Source of the DNA: Bacteroidota bacterium
GTDB lineage: Bacteria; Bacteroidota; Bacteroidia; B-17B0; B-17BO
DNA: 64,000 nucleotides
Assembly (NCBI GenBank): GCA_025356715.1
Contig: JANXRU010000146.1
Coordinates: 53,558 to 117,557, forward strand
Direction: 5' to 3'
Shown here: in pieces, positions 36,056 to 45,732 of the stretch
Layout: every line of letters begins with the position of its first letter
Position numbering within the stretch: the stretch's first letter is position 1
Program-made: the position numbers and the translations under genes
The notes under the pieces: model-generated
What the model was told of the DNA's origin: nothing
Seen by the model: only the letters and a program-made list of their open reading frames with translations
Database searches by the model: none

Positions 36056-38116
36056 ATGAAAATAAAAAACATAATTATGCTTTCAGCTATCGGTGCAACT
36101 AGTATGATGTACAGTTGTAAAAATGATCATAAAACACAAGGAGGTGAAACCAACACTTCAAATTTTGAAGTAGAGTGTGATCGCTTTGCCGATTTACAAG
36201 TATTGCGTTATGAGATTCCAGGATTTGAGGAATTATCAGCGCAACAAAAAGAACTCGCTTATTATTTATTTGAAGCGGCAAATTGCGGACGAGATATTAT
36301 TTACGACCAAAATAATAAAAATAATTTATTGGTGAGAAGAACGCTTGAAGCAATTTGTGATGCAAAACAGGATGCCAATGATGCGGATTGGAAAAAAATG
36401 GAAGATTATACCAAACGTTTTTTCTTTTCAAACGGAGTTCATCATCATTATTCAAACATCAAATTTGTACCTGAATGTAGTTATGAATATTTTGTTGGTT
36501 TGGTAAAGAAAACAGATGTCACAAAACTTCCATTAGAAGGTAAATCAGTAGGTGAATTTTTGACGATGATGAAGTCAATTATGTTTGATGCAAAATACGA
36601 AGCTAAGAAAGTTGATTTAGCTCCAGGTATTGATAATGTTGCAGCTTCGGCAAATAATTTTTATGAAGGAGTTACACAAAAAGAAGTAGAGTCATACTAT
36701 GATGCCCGTGCAAAAAAAGATGATGCAGAGCCTATTTCTTGGGGATTAAATTCTAAGTTATTAAAAGTAAATGGCAAAGTAGAAGAGAAAGTTTGGAAGG
36801 TAGGAGGCATGTATTCTGCGGCTATCGAGAAAATGGTGTATTGGTTAGAAAAAGCAGTAACCGTTGCCGAAAATGATAAGCAGAAAAAAGCATTACAACT
36901 TTTGGTTGAGTATTATAAAACAGGAGATTTAAAAAAATGGGATGAGTATAATATTGCTTGGGTGGCTGATGTGGACTCGAGATTAGATGTAGTAAATGGT
37001 TTTATTGAAGTGTATGATGATGCCATTGGCAAACGTGCTTCTTATGAATCTGTTGTTTCCTTAAAAGATATGGAAGCCACAAAAATGATTGCCAAAATTG
37101 CTAAAGAAGCGCAATGGTTTGAAGACAATTCTCCCATTGCTGCCGAACATAAAAAGAAAGAAGTAAAAGGCATTACGGCTAAGGTAATTACTGTTATTCA
37201 GGAAGCAGGAGCAAGTGCACAATCTACTCCTGTTGGAATTAATCTTCCAAATGCAAATTGGATTCGCCAAAAGCATGGTAGCAAATCTGTATCACTCGGA
37301 AACATTGTTCACTCTTATAATATTGTTGGTGCTAAAAGTCCGGTACTAAAAGAATTTGCAGTAAGCGAAGAACAAATTAATCGAGCTAAAGAATATGCAG
37401 CACTTGCTGGAGATTTACATACTGATATGCATGAAGTAATCGGACATGCATCTGGTCAAATAAATAAAGGTGTTGGAGATCCAGATCAAACATTAAAAAA
37501 TTATGCAAGTACATTAGAGGAAGCTCGTGCCGATTTAGTGGCGTTGTATTATATCCTCGATCCCAAGTTGGTAGAGATGGGTGTGATGCCTTCTTTAGAA
37601 GTTGGAAAAGCAGAATTTGATAGCTATATCATGAATGGATTAATCACTCAATTAACACGTTTACAGTTAGGTGAAAATTTAGAAGAGGCACACATGCGCA
37701 ACCGTCAATTAAATGCAAAATGGGCTTATGAGATGGGTAAAAAAGATAACGTGATTGAGTGGATAAAACGTGATGGAAAATCTTATGTAAAAGTAAATGA
37801 TTACGAAAAATTGCGTGCCCTATTCGGACAATTATTAAAGGAAATTCAACGCATCAAATCAGAAGGCGATTATAAAGCGGCAACTGCTTTGGTTGAAGGT
37901 TATGGAGTAAAAGTAGACCAAACATTATTGAAAGAAGTGAAAGAGCGTTTTGATAAATTAAATGTGGCTCCATACAAAGGATTTATTCAACCAAAATTAA
38001 CAGCAGTAATGGATGGTGATAAAGTAAAAGATGTGACCGTTGAATACCCAACTAACTTTTTGCAAAATCAATTAGAGTTGGGAAAAAAATATTCTTTCCT
38101 GCCTAATAAAAATTAA
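36056..38116 (+). CDS. Dipeptidyl-peptidase III family lipoprotein (M49)
   Basis: 686 aa from the ATG at 36056. This start gives a lipoprotein signal with lipobox SMMYSC; an ATG 14 codons upstream would not. The M49 zinc motif HEVIGH is at residues 459-464 and the third ligand lies in EEARAD at 488-493. Family members release dipeptides from the N-termini of short peptides. A lipid anchor implies an envelope location, unlike the classic cytosolic enzyme. A terminator follows at 38139-38172. Confidence 0.9.
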   Translation: MKIKNIIMLSAIGATSMMYSCKNDHKTQGGETNTSNFEVECDRFADLQVLRYEIPGFEELSAQQKELAYYLFEAANCGRDIIYDQNNKNNLLVRRTLEAICDAKQDANDADWKKMEDYTKRFFFSNGVHHHYSNIKFVPECSYEYFVGLVKKTDVTKLPLEGKSVGEFLTMMKSIMFDAKYEAKKVDLAPGIDNVAASANNFYEGVTQKEVESYYDARAKKDDAEPISWGLNSKLLKVNGKVEEKVWKVGGMYSAAIEKMVYWLEKAVTVAENDKQKKALQLLVEYYKTGDLKKWDEYNIAWVADVDSRLDVVNGFIEVYDDAIGKRASYESVVSLKDMEATKMIAKIAKEAQWFEDNSPIAAEHKKKEVKGITAKVITVIQEAGASAQSTPVGINLPNANWIRQKHGSKSVSLGNIVHSYNIVGAKSPVLKEFAVSEEQINRAKEYAALAGDLHTDMHEVIGHASGQINKGVGDPDQTLKNYASTLEEARADLVALYYILDPKLVEMGVMPSLEVGKAEFDSYIMNGLITQLTRLQLGENLEEAHMRNRQLNAKWAYEMGKKDNVIEWIKRDGKSYVKVNDYEKLRALFGQLLKEIQRIKSEGDYKAATALVEGYGVKVDQTLLKEVKERFDKLNVAPYKGFIQPKLTAVMDGDKVKDVTVEYPTNFLQNQLELGKKYSFLPNKN

Positions 38117-38138
38117 TCTAAATTGAAATAATAATTTG

Positions 38139-38172
38139 AAAGCGTTTGTATATTTTTACAAGCGCTTTTTTA
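38139..38172 (+). terminator. Intrinsic terminator after the M49 gene
   Basis: AAAGCGTTTGTA pairs with TACAAGCGCTTT (one wobble) around a short T-rich loop and is followed by a T-run ending in TATTTT. Confidence 0.8.
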
Positions 38173-38184
38173 TTTTAAATAATT

Positions 38185-38787
38185 ATGAAAAAAATAATCG
38201 GTTTGTTATTTGCAGTTATTTGCACTTCGAGTTTGTTTGCACAAAGTTTTAGTTTAGGAGTTAGAGCAGGAATCAATTCAAGTTCGCTTAGCACCAATAT
38301 TAATGGAGTAAAAGAAGGGAGTCAGCAAATTGGTTTTGTGGGTGGAGCTTTTTCACGGATTGGTGTTTTAGGTTTTTATATAGAACCAAGTGTTCTTTAT
38401 TCTCAACGTAAAGGCGATTTTGATGCCAGTGGTAAAACACTCACCACAACGTTACATTATGTAGATGTTCCTGTAATGATTGGGTATAGTTTTTTGGGAA
38501 TTGCCAGAGCATGTATCGGTCCGAATTTTCAATTTTTAACAAATGCTACACAAGCAGGTGATGCAACAGATCCAAATTTTAGTGCAGGTAATTTTAATAA
38601 TGCTGGGCTTGGTTTTCAGGCTGGAGTTGGAGTAGATATTTCTCGTGTTACAATTGATTTAAGATACGATGGTTGTATAACTAATTTGGGTAAAGAAGTG
38701 ATTGGCTCAAACAATCAAAAATATGATTATAGCACACGAGCAAGTATGTGGCAGCTTACCGTTGGATATAAATTCATTAAACTATAA
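38185..38787 (+). CDS. PorT-like outer-membrane beta-barrel protein
   Basis: 200 aa with signal peptide MKKIIGLLFAVICTSSLFAQ. The mature part FSLGVRAGINSSSLS, GFYIEPSVLYSQRKGDF and the final MWQLTVGYKFIKL are typical of PorT/OMP_b-brl proteins. It is shorter than the barrel at 3277. Its last Leu codon contains the stop of the convergent Wzz-like gene, an overlap of 6 bases. No specific role can be assigned. Confidence 0.8.
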   Translation: MKKIIGLLFAVICTSSLFAQSFSLGVRAGINSSSLSTNINGVKEGSQQIGFVGGAFSRIGVLGFYIEPSVLYSQRKGDFDASGKTLTTTLHYVDVPVMIGYSFLGIARACIGPNFQFLTNATQAGDATDPNFSAGNFNNAGLGFQAGVGVDISRVTIDLRYDGCITNLGKEVIGSNNQKYDYSTRASMWQLTVGYKFIKL

Positions 38788-39636
38788 TTTTCTGTATTGA
38801 TATATAAAACAACATACCAAAGAAAGACTTACGCATACCAATAGTAAAATAGATAACTTAGGCCAAAAAGGTTTATTAGTGGCCGTACAAGATTTTACTA
38901 ACTCAAAATTATTGGAGTACTGTTTTTGCCAATTAATTCCCATTTGCTGATGAAATAAATTCAGCCCCTCTTCGTAAATCTTAACAGGATCCATGGGTTC
39001 ACCATAAACAAATCCTCCATTACCACGAGGTTGAATATTTTGAGCCATAACTCTTTTTACACTATCAATCTCAAACATATCAAGCGCTAATTTTCTTTCC
39101 ATCTGTACCATCTCTTTTTGGTGAACATTCTTCATTTTTGAGTAATATGGGCTATTCTCCAAATAATTATAAATGCTGTTTTGAACAGTTTCAAAACTGG
39201 ATGGATCATTGGTATATATTTTTATTACAAGTAAATGAACGGTATCAATGTATCTATTTCTTTTGATTGGATCAAAGTCAAGCTTAACAAGATTGTTTAT
39301 TGTTTTTTCATCAAGATGCAATTCATACATCAATGCTTCTTTATCGTTTTCCTTTACCAAAATGGAAATGTCATAAATTAAGTTGATGAAAGTTAAATCT
39401 CCTGAATTTTGAGGTTTTAATATAAAAGAAGATTTATAAGTAGGAGGAAGAGAAAATTTTAGTAATAGTGCTAACCCAACTCCTAAAGCTAAAAATAAAC
39501 CCAACGAAATTGGTTTAGAAAAAACCACCCTAAAAGGAAATCCCAATTTTTTAAAACCTCTAATAATAATATGATATATTTTTTGAGTAAATACCTCTAC
39601 ATCAAATTCATCATTTTGTAATTGATTATTGCTCAT
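38782..39636 (-). CDS. Wzz-like chain-length determinant
   Basis: 284 aa. A cytoplasmic N-terminus of about 45 residues is followed by a membrane segment (LGLFLALGVGLALLLKFSL), a periplasmic helical region of about 180 residues and a second membrane segment near the C-terminus (LSILLLVCVSLSLVCCFIY). This is the two-helix layout of polysaccharide co-polymerases. There is no fused kinase domain (no Walker motifs). It probably sets the length of the polymer made by the neighbouring locus. It is divergent from the first Wzy-like gene by 41 bases. Confidence 0.72.
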   Translation of the reverse strand: MSNNQLQNDEFDVEVFTQKIYHIIIRGFKKLGFPFRVVFSKPISLGLFLALGVGLALLLKFSLPPTYKSSFILKPQNSGDLTFINLIYDISILVKENDKEALMYELHLDEKTINNLVKLDFDPIKRNRYIDTVHLLVIKIYTNDPSSFETVQNSIYNYLENSPYYSKMKNVHQKEMVQMERKLALDMFEIDSVKRVMAQNIQPRGNGGFVYGEPMDPVKIYEEGLNLFHQQMGINWQKQYSNNFELVKSCTATNKPFWPKLSILLLVCVSLSLVCCFIYQYRKL

Positions 39637-39677
39637 ACTTCAAATTAGTTTTCACGAATCTATTAAAATTCATAAGA

Positions 39678-40988
39678 TTGTTAAATGAGCAGCAGAAGAA
39701 TTTATTTTTTATAAATTGCCAAACATTGGAGGATAAACTAACAGATACTATTAAAGTAAGCAGTATAAAAATTAATTTTTATGCACTGTTAAGTTACGTT
39801 TATTTTTTTTTCAATTCTGTGGGATTACCTTTTGGTTTGTTGTATACCAATCTGCTAACTCCTGTTTTTTATATTTGGCTTTGGAAACACCACCAACGAT
39901 TTATTTTAATCGGATTATTCGTGTTTCTTATTCCTTACGATATTATACATGTTATTTTGGGGGTGGAGTGGAAATCGTTTTTAAAATCCAATCTACTATT
40001 TATAAGTACCTATATTTTTGTTTTTTCTTTTGTACACTTCATAAACCATTATCAATACTTAGGAAAATTATTTAAACATATTCTTATTGCTAATTTCATA
40101 TTTTCATTAATAGCATGCGTTGTTTTTTTTACTCCATACAGAGAAGTTTTATGGTATATAAAAAAATTTACATCCTCTGTAGATAGCCTTCCAAGATTAG
40201 CTTTATTAACTTATGAAGCCTCATATTACTCGTTACTTTTTATTCCAATTGCATTTTATTACATACTAAAAGTTTTATTAAACCAAAATCGAACAAATGG
40301 TTTCTATATCATGATTATGGTATTTGTTCCCATCATTTTATCTCTTTCAATTGGAGTTATTACAGCTTCATTCTTTGCATTTTCTTTGTTATTCTACATA
40401 AATCGAAATTCATTGCTTAAGAAGAAGAAATTTTTTTATACAATATTAGGTGGGGGTATATTATGCATTTTGGTATTATTCATTTTGTTGATTTTTTTTC
40501 CTGAAAATCCTGTTTTTGTTCGCATTGCGAATATCGTAACAGGGCAAGATACTTCGGCTAATGGGCGTACTATTGATTCATTTACGATGGCATTTAGAAT
40601 AGCCCATTTAAAAAGTCTGTTATTTGGAGCTGGTCTAGGGCAAATAAAAATTTTAGCACCAGATATAGTTAGTAAATATTATTATTATTGGGGGGAATTA
40701 GATGTAGTTAGAATACCTAACACTATTGCAGAAACACTTGTCATTTTTGGGTTCACAGGCTTGTTTCTTAGATTATTTATTATTTATTATTTATTTCTAA
40801 AAACAAAAGTGTTGACTAATTATTACCGTACTGCATTATTCATTTTTATTTTTTTATATCAATTTACGGGAAGTTATATTACCAATATTGTTGAATATGT
40901 TATTTGGGCTTTGGCATTTTCAAATGTATTTGAAGAATTCGATGTAAAAAAAGCAGCCAATTCTTTTTCTATCGGAATTGGTTTATGA
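39678..40988 (+). CDS. Wzy/O-antigen-ligase-like membrane protein
   Basis: 436 aa with about ten to eleven membrane segments and a large loop around residues 290-330 (FVRIANIVTGQDTSANGRT; LLFGAGLGQIKIL), the pattern of polysaccharide polymerases and O-antigen ligases. The start codon is TTG at 39678, as no in-frame ATG precedes the first membrane segment. It converges with the GT39-like gene, overlapping it by 20 bases. A second protein of this type is at 48670. Which is polymerase and which ligase cannot be told from sequence. Confidence 0.72.
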   Translation: MLNEQQKNLFFINCQTLEDKLTDTIKVSSIKINFYALLSYVYFFFNSVGLPFGLLYTNLLTPVFYIWLWKHHQRFILIGLFVFLIPYDIIHVILGVEWKSFLKSNLLFISTYIFVFSFVHFINHYQYLGKLFKHILIANFIFSLIACVVFFTPYREVLWYIKKFTSSVDSLPRLALLTYEASYYSLLFIPIAFYYILKVLLNQNRTNGFYIMIMVFVPIILSLSIGVITASFFAFSLLFYINRNSLLKKKKFFYTILGGGILCILVLFILLIFFPENPVFVRIANIVTGQDTSANGRTIDSFTMAFRIAHLKSLLFGAGLGQIKILAPDIVSKYYYYWGELDVVRIPNTIAETLVIFGFTGLFLRLFIIYYLFLKTKVLTNYYRTALFIFIFLYQFTGSYITNIVEYVIWALAFSNVFEEFDVKKAANSFSIGIGL

Positions 40989-42774
40989 TAATTTGATTGA
41001 TAAATAAATTTCGATCTTCTTTTGTTTTTGGGTTAGTATAATCATTCATCATTTCAATTTTAACAATATTGTTCATCGTATGCACATCAAAATGAAAATC
41101 AATTGAGGATGTTATATCTGTTGCTGTGTAATGCCCTATTATAGTATCATTAAGTAATACTTTAATTCTAGGAAACTCTTTTTCAGAAGATGTACCTCGT
41201 GAAATAATTTTCATGCTATACTTCCCTTTTTTGAGGTGAATGGGTAACGATTGGATTTGCCCTCCCCATAAAGTTATAACTTGTTCATTATTTACAGTAG
41301 ATAATAATGATTTGTCGAACTGAATATTTGTAAGTCCACTTCTGCGTTCATACAATTGAGCCCAAGCATCAAAAAAATTTAAGCTTTTTACAAGCACATA
41401 ATTAGCATAAATATTTTTTAATTCATCCTCTCTAACCTTTGGGGTACTGTGCGCTCCTACCAACCAAAATCCTTTTTTTGTTTTTATTTTATTTACTAAG
41501 TCAATTATGTTTTCTGAATCTTTTATTAACAAGTTTTTTGAAATCCCGTTTTCGTAAGCATAATATGAAAAATGCCATGAACTTTTAGGTGAAATAATGG
41601 CATAACCATCTTCATAATGTTTAGCTATGTATTCTGTTAATTCTCTGAACTGAGTTTTTCTAATTGTGGTGTAATATTTTTTGACAAATAGAATATCTGT
41701 TAACGATACAACTAAAAAAAGCACTAAAATTAAATTCCTTATTAAAGTGTTTTTTATAAATGAAACACCGGAAGACAACATTAACAATATTGCAGGAAGA
41801 ACAATGATAGTGTACCGACTTGCTAGCATTGGAACGACAAATACTGATCTTAAAAATGGAATAAAATATGAAATAAAAATCCATAAGGAAAGAATAACAA
41901 ATCCAAATATATCAGATGAAATTTTAACAATGTTTCTTTCATGTATGAGGTTAATAAAGTAAGAAATTAAGAACAGTAAAAGAAACGGTTTAAGTAAACC
42001 TGTGTCACCAAAATATTCAAAAAAATAATCAGAAGCAAAACTGGTAGATACAGAAGTAACCCAATAGGTATTGATATTGGCAACTTCTAATAAAAAGGGA
42101 ATCCAAATTGAATAAACAATACCAATAACTAAAAAACATATTGCGAATGTTTTAAAAAATTTAGGCTTATCATTTGTGTAGGCAAACCCCAAAATAAATA
42201 CAATAAAACACTGTGAAACTAAAATAAACAAACAAAAATAGTGTGTATATATCATGGCCAAAACGAAACCAGAATACCAAACGGCATTTGTTGTGCTTAA
42301 ATTTTTAATCAACTTAATTAGAAATAAAAATGAAAGGCAAACAAATAGAAATGCTAACATGTAGCTTCTAGCTTCTTGAGAATAATAAATACAGAAGTAA
42401 TTAATTGAAGTAAAAAAAGCGGCTATAATTCCAACTCTTTTGTTATATAGTTCTCGCCCCAATAAATACATTACCCATATACATAATGTTCCTGCTACTG
42501 CAGATAATGAACGTGCAACTATTGCACTTGTACCGAAAACACTAAAAAGAATTCTTTCTAAAAAGTAGAAAAGCGGTGGGTGTTGGTCATGGTATTTAAG
42601 ATAATCAAATAGTTTTCCAAGAGGCATTTGTGGTGCAGATTCAATCATTGTGTGAATTTCATCAACCCATAAACTTTGAAAATCTAAATTGTACACTCTT
42701 AATATAAAACCAAGTAAAACCAAGCCAAAAAGAATAAATTCAGCTTTCTTAAGTTCTAATATGTTCCAATTCAT
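40969..42774 (-). CDS. GT39-like membrane glycosyltransferase, copy 1
   Basis: 601 aa from the ATG at 42772-42774; four codons upstream is a TTG. The first periplasmic loop has the family acidic pair in SLWVDEIHTMIESAP and the DQHPPLFYFL motif. About ten membrane segments precede a C-terminal periplasmic domain (from about residue 400) that ends in a beta-sandwich. ArnT/PMT-type enzymes transfer a sugar from a polyprenyl-phosphate donor to lipid A, protein or polymer. It is a tandem paralogue of the gene at 42844. Confidence 0.85.
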   Translation of the reverse strand: MNWNILELKKAEFILFGLVLLGFILRVYNLDFQSLWVDEIHTMIESAPQMPLGKLFDYLKYHDQHPPLFYFLERILFSVFGTSAIVARSLSAVAGTLCIWVMYLLGRELYNKRVGIIAAFFTSINYFCIYYSQEARSYMLAFLFVCLSFLFLIKLIKNLSTTNAVWYSGFVLAMIYTHYFCLFILVSQCFIVFILGFAYTNDKPKFFKTFAICFLVIGIVYSIWIPFLLEVANINTYWVTSVSTSFASDYFFEYFGDTGLLKPFLLLFLISYFINLIHERNIVKISSDIFGFVILSLWIFISYFIPFLRSVFVVPMLASRYTIIVLPAILLMLSSGVSFIKNTLIRNLILVLFLVVSLTDILFVKKYYTTIRKTQFRELTEYIAKHYEDGYAIISPKSSWHFSYYAYENGISKNLLIKDSENIIDLVNKIKTKKGFWLVGAHSTPKVREDELKNIYANYVLVKSLNFFDAWAQLYERRSGLTNIQFDKSLLSTVNNEQVITLWGGQIQSLPIHLKKGKYSMKIISRGTSSEKEFPRIKVLLNDTIIGHYTATDITSSIDFHFDVHTMNNIVKIEMMNDYTNPKTKEDRNLFINQIIINQFR

Positions 42775-42843
42775 TTTATACTTCAATGGTCTAATCTATT
42801 TTTTTTCTTATACGATTACTTTAATGAAAAAAAATTAATCCTA

Positions 42844-44634
42844 TTATTTAATTTCTGAAACAAGTATCTTAGTGATAAAGACATTCCTATCTTGTTTACT
42901 ATTCTTGTCACTAAAATCGTTCATCATCTCAAGGCTTAAATTAGCTATTCCTTCATGTGATTCATAAAGGAAGTTAGTTTGAGACATATTTTCAAAAGCC
43001 GCATATTCACCAATAATATTTCCATTAATAGTGACTTTTACACGTGGTTGTTCCCCTGATGCTGGTGTGCCTCTTGAAATAATGGTTATGTTATATTTTC
43101 CTTTTTTTAAGCTAATTGGATGCGCATTTATTTTACCGTTCCACAATGCAAGTAAAGTATCCTTGTCTATTTTAAAATAAAGGGATTTATCGAAAGTAAT
43201 TTCTTTTGATTCTCTTGCTAAAGGTAGATATAGTTGAACCCATGCATCATAAAAATCTTTAGTTTCTGATAACGAATAATTAATTGAAAGCAATTTTACT
43301 CTATCATCAGTAATTTTAGGAGTATTATGAGTTCCAACAATCCAAAAACCAATTCCATTTTTAATTTGAGCAAGTGAGTCTAAAAGTTGATCTGTATCTT
43401 CTCCAAGTATATATTTTTCTATCCCATGTTTTTTAGCATAGTATTGAAAATGCCATGTGGTATTGGGATTCACAATTGGGTATTTGTTACTTCTGTGGTT
43501 AGCTATATATGAAGTTAATTCCCTGAATTGAGTTTTACTGATTTGAGAATAATACTTTTTTACAAAAACTAAATCAATTAAGGAAGTAAGAACAAACATT
43601 ATTAGTAAACCATTTTTTACATGATTGTTCGGAATAAGTGTTATGCCAAAAGAAAGCATTAGTATAATGGCAGGTAAAACAACTATCGTGTAACGAGGAG
43701 ATAGCATTGGTACCATCAAAATAGATCTGAGATATGGAATTAGGTAAGTGATAAATATCCATAAAGAGAAAACGATAAAGCCAAATATGATTGGAGAATT
43801 TTTAATTTCTCTTTTATCTCCAATTAAGAAAACGCAATAGATAATTAAGAACAACAATAAAAAAGGTTTTAATAATTCAGTATTCCCAAAGTAATCGAAG
43901 AAATAGGCTTCTGCAAAATTTGTTGGAATAGTTGTGATCCAAAATGATTTGATATTAGACATTTCAAAAATAAATGGGAGCCAAAGTGCATATACCAAAC
44001 CTATAACAATTGCGCTTATTGAATATATCTTCAAGAATTTCGGTTTATTATCCGATATGTATAACCAATAAAAAAGAGCAATAGAAGTTTGTGAAACAAA
44101 TACGAAAATTCCATAATAATGAGTATACATCATTAACAAAGTAAATAGGCAATAAACAACTGTGTTTTTAACAGATATATTTTTTTGTAGTTTAAGAAAA
44201 TAGAGAAATGAAAGGCTTGTGAAAAGAAACAAGACAATGTAGCCTCGAGCTTCCTGAGAATAGAGTATATTAAAATAGTTTACACAAGTTAACAAAGCCG
44301 CTATAATCCCTAATTTTTTATTATACAATTCTTTCCCCAACAAAAATAATACCCAAACACTTATTGTACCTGATAAAGCGGAAATTGAACGTGCAACAAA
44401 TTCAGAATAGCCAAATAGAATAAATGCCAATCTTACAATAAAAAAAAATATCGGAGGATGTTGATCGCAACATCTTAAATAATTAAATAATTCTGAAAAG
44501 GATAAACTTGGATCTGCTTCAATCATTGTATGCAATTCATCTACCCATAAGCTTTGAAAATTAAGTTGATAAAATCGCAGGAAAAATGAAACAACGAGGA
44601 CTAACGAAAGAAGTATTTTTTCTGATTTGCTCAT
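42844..44634 (-). CDS. GT39-like membrane glycosyltransferase, copy 2
   Basis: 596 aa. It matches copy 1 along the whole length: SLWVDELHTMIEADP, CDQHPPIFFFIV, YSQEARGYI, FWIVGTHNTPKI and a final MMNDFSDKNSKQDRN. It also has multiple membrane segments and a periplasmic C-terminus. The gene begins 5 bases after the GT2 gene at 44640, which looks like a polyprenyl-phosphate sugar synthase; together they could make and use a lipid-linked sugar donor. Confidence 0.85.
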   Translation of the reverse strand: MSKSEKILLSLVLVVSFFLRFYQLNFQSLWVDELHTMIEADPSLSFSELFNYLRCCDQHPPIFFFIVRLAFILFGYSEFVARSISALSGTISVWVLFLLGKELYNKKLGIIAALLTCVNYFNILYSQEARGYIVLFLFTSLSFLYFLKLQKNISVKNTVVYCLFTLLMMYTHYYGIFVFVSQTSIALFYWLYISDNKPKFLKIYSISAIVIGLVYALWLPFIFEMSNIKSFWITTIPTNFAEAYFFDYFGNTELLKPFLLLFLIIYCVFLIGDKREIKNSPIIFGFIVFSLWIFITYLIPYLRSILMVPMLSPRYTIVVLPAIILMLSFGITLIPNNHVKNGLLIMFVLTSLIDLVFVKKYYSQISKTQFRELTSYIANHRSNKYPIVNPNTTWHFQYYAKKHGIEKYILGEDTDQLLDSLAQIKNGIGFWIVGTHNTPKITDDRVKLLSINYSLSETKDFYDAWVQLYLPLARESKEITFDKSLYFKIDKDTLLALWNGKINAHPISLKKGKYNITIISRGTPASGEQPRVKVTINGNIIGEYAAFENMSQTNFLYESHEGIANLSLEMMNDFSDKNSKQDRNVFITKILVSEIK

Positions 44635-44639
44635 ATAAT

Positions 44640-45581
44640 TTATTTTGGCTTACGTACTATCGTAAATATGGTTTGTAAATCTTTACTTCGATTATGGATT
44701 AAATTTAGCAACAGTATTCCCATAATAAAAAAACCAATACAAATAATTGCTAGATTTAATAGTCCTAGAGAAAGTGTGCTAAACCATCCTAGAATTGCTG
44801 TATGAGCAATAAATTTTTGATAGACCAAATTTCCTGATGTAATCAAGAGCATAATAAAAACTAAAGAAAATAAGCGAAGAAACCAAAGTAGAAGATCATC
44901 TCCAAATTCTATAAATGATTTAAATGCATGAAGTAACAAATTTTTATAGCCCATTTTCGATTTACCTGTTATTCTTTTATGACGATCAAAAATTATGCTT
45001 GTACGATTTACTTTTTGTTTAAGCAAATAAGCGGGTAAATGAATAAATGAAGTGAGCTGAATTCTTTCAACTAAGGAATATTTTAACATACAATAATTTC
45101 CGAAGTCCATTTCTTTTCCAGTTATTACTTTAAATAAAACTCTGTACATATAATATAAAATTTTAAAGCGAATACTTTCATTCCGTTTTCCTCTTTTAAC
45201 TTCAACAAGTTCATATTCCATATGTCTTAATAAAAATTCAATAGCCTGAGCATCATCTTCCCCATCTGAATCCATAATAATTGCGTGAGTTTGATCCAAT
45301 GTTTTTAAATATTGCAAACCTTGAAATATAGCTTGCTGATGACCAACATTAAACTTCAATACAAGTAAATGAAAATGAATATTCTGAGAAAGTAGTTCAA
45401 CTTTTTTTAGTAAATCAATGGTATTATCATATGAACAATCATCAACAACAATAATATTAAATTGATAGGGAAGTTTACTCAATGTTACTTCTAATTGATA
45501 CAAAAAATCAATAATATTATTGTTTTCATTAAAACATGGAGTAACAATACTTATTTTGGGAATATTCGATGGGTCAATCAT
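44640..45581 (-). CDS. GT2 enzyme, polyprenyl-phosphate glycosyltransferase-like
   Basis: 313 aa. The GT2 domain has IVTPCFNENNNI, VVDDCSYDNT near residues 41-50 and the DxD region MDSDGEDDAQA, as in GtrB/DPM1-like enzymes. Two C-terminal membrane segments (SLVFIMLLITSGNLVYQKFI; LLNLAIICIGFFIMGILLL) fit the GtrB topology. It would form a polyprenyl-phosphate sugar for the GT39-like enzymes just downstream. It starts the minus-strand group, divergent from the GT4 gene at 45733. Confidence 0.83.
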   Translation of the reverse strand: MIDPSNIPKISIVTPCFNENNNIIDFLYQLEVTLSKLPYQFNIIVVDDCSYDNTIDLLKKVELLSQNIHFHLLVLKFNVGHQQAIFQGLQYLKTLDQTHAIIMDSDGEDDAQAIEFLLRHMEYELVEVKRGKRNESIRFKILYYMYRVLFKVITGKEMDFGNYCMLKYSLVERIQLTSFIHLPAYLLKQKVNRTSIIFDRHKRITGKSKMGYKNLLLHAFKSFIEFGDDLLLWFLRLFSLVFIMLLITSGNLVYQKFIAHTAILGWFSTLSLGLLNLAIICIGFFIMGILLLNLIHNRSKDLQTIFTIVRKPK

Positions 45582-45591
45582 ATTAAATAGT

Positions 45592-45668
45592 TATATCAAA
45601 TTTCATTAAACTAAAGTTTTACATAACTAAACAATTTCAATGAATTTCATTCAGAAAAATTTGATATA
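45592..45668. promoter_or_regulatory. Inverted repeat in divergent intergenic region
   Basis: TATATCAAATTT (45592-45603) is repeated in perfect inverted form as AAATTTGATATA (45657-45668), 53 bases apart. The region separates the minus-strand GT2/GT39 genes from the plus-strand operon starting at 45733, so it could hold an operator or cooperative binding sites. No protein can be named. Confidence 0.35.
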
Positions 45669-45732
45669 GTATAGCATTAAATTTTAAATTCTCTAATATA
45701 TATATTGCGATAGAATTAAGACATTACAATGA

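Noticed and set aside
38782..39636. Tyrosine autokinase (Wzc) identity
   Set aside because: The protein ends after the second membrane helix and has no Walker A or B motif.
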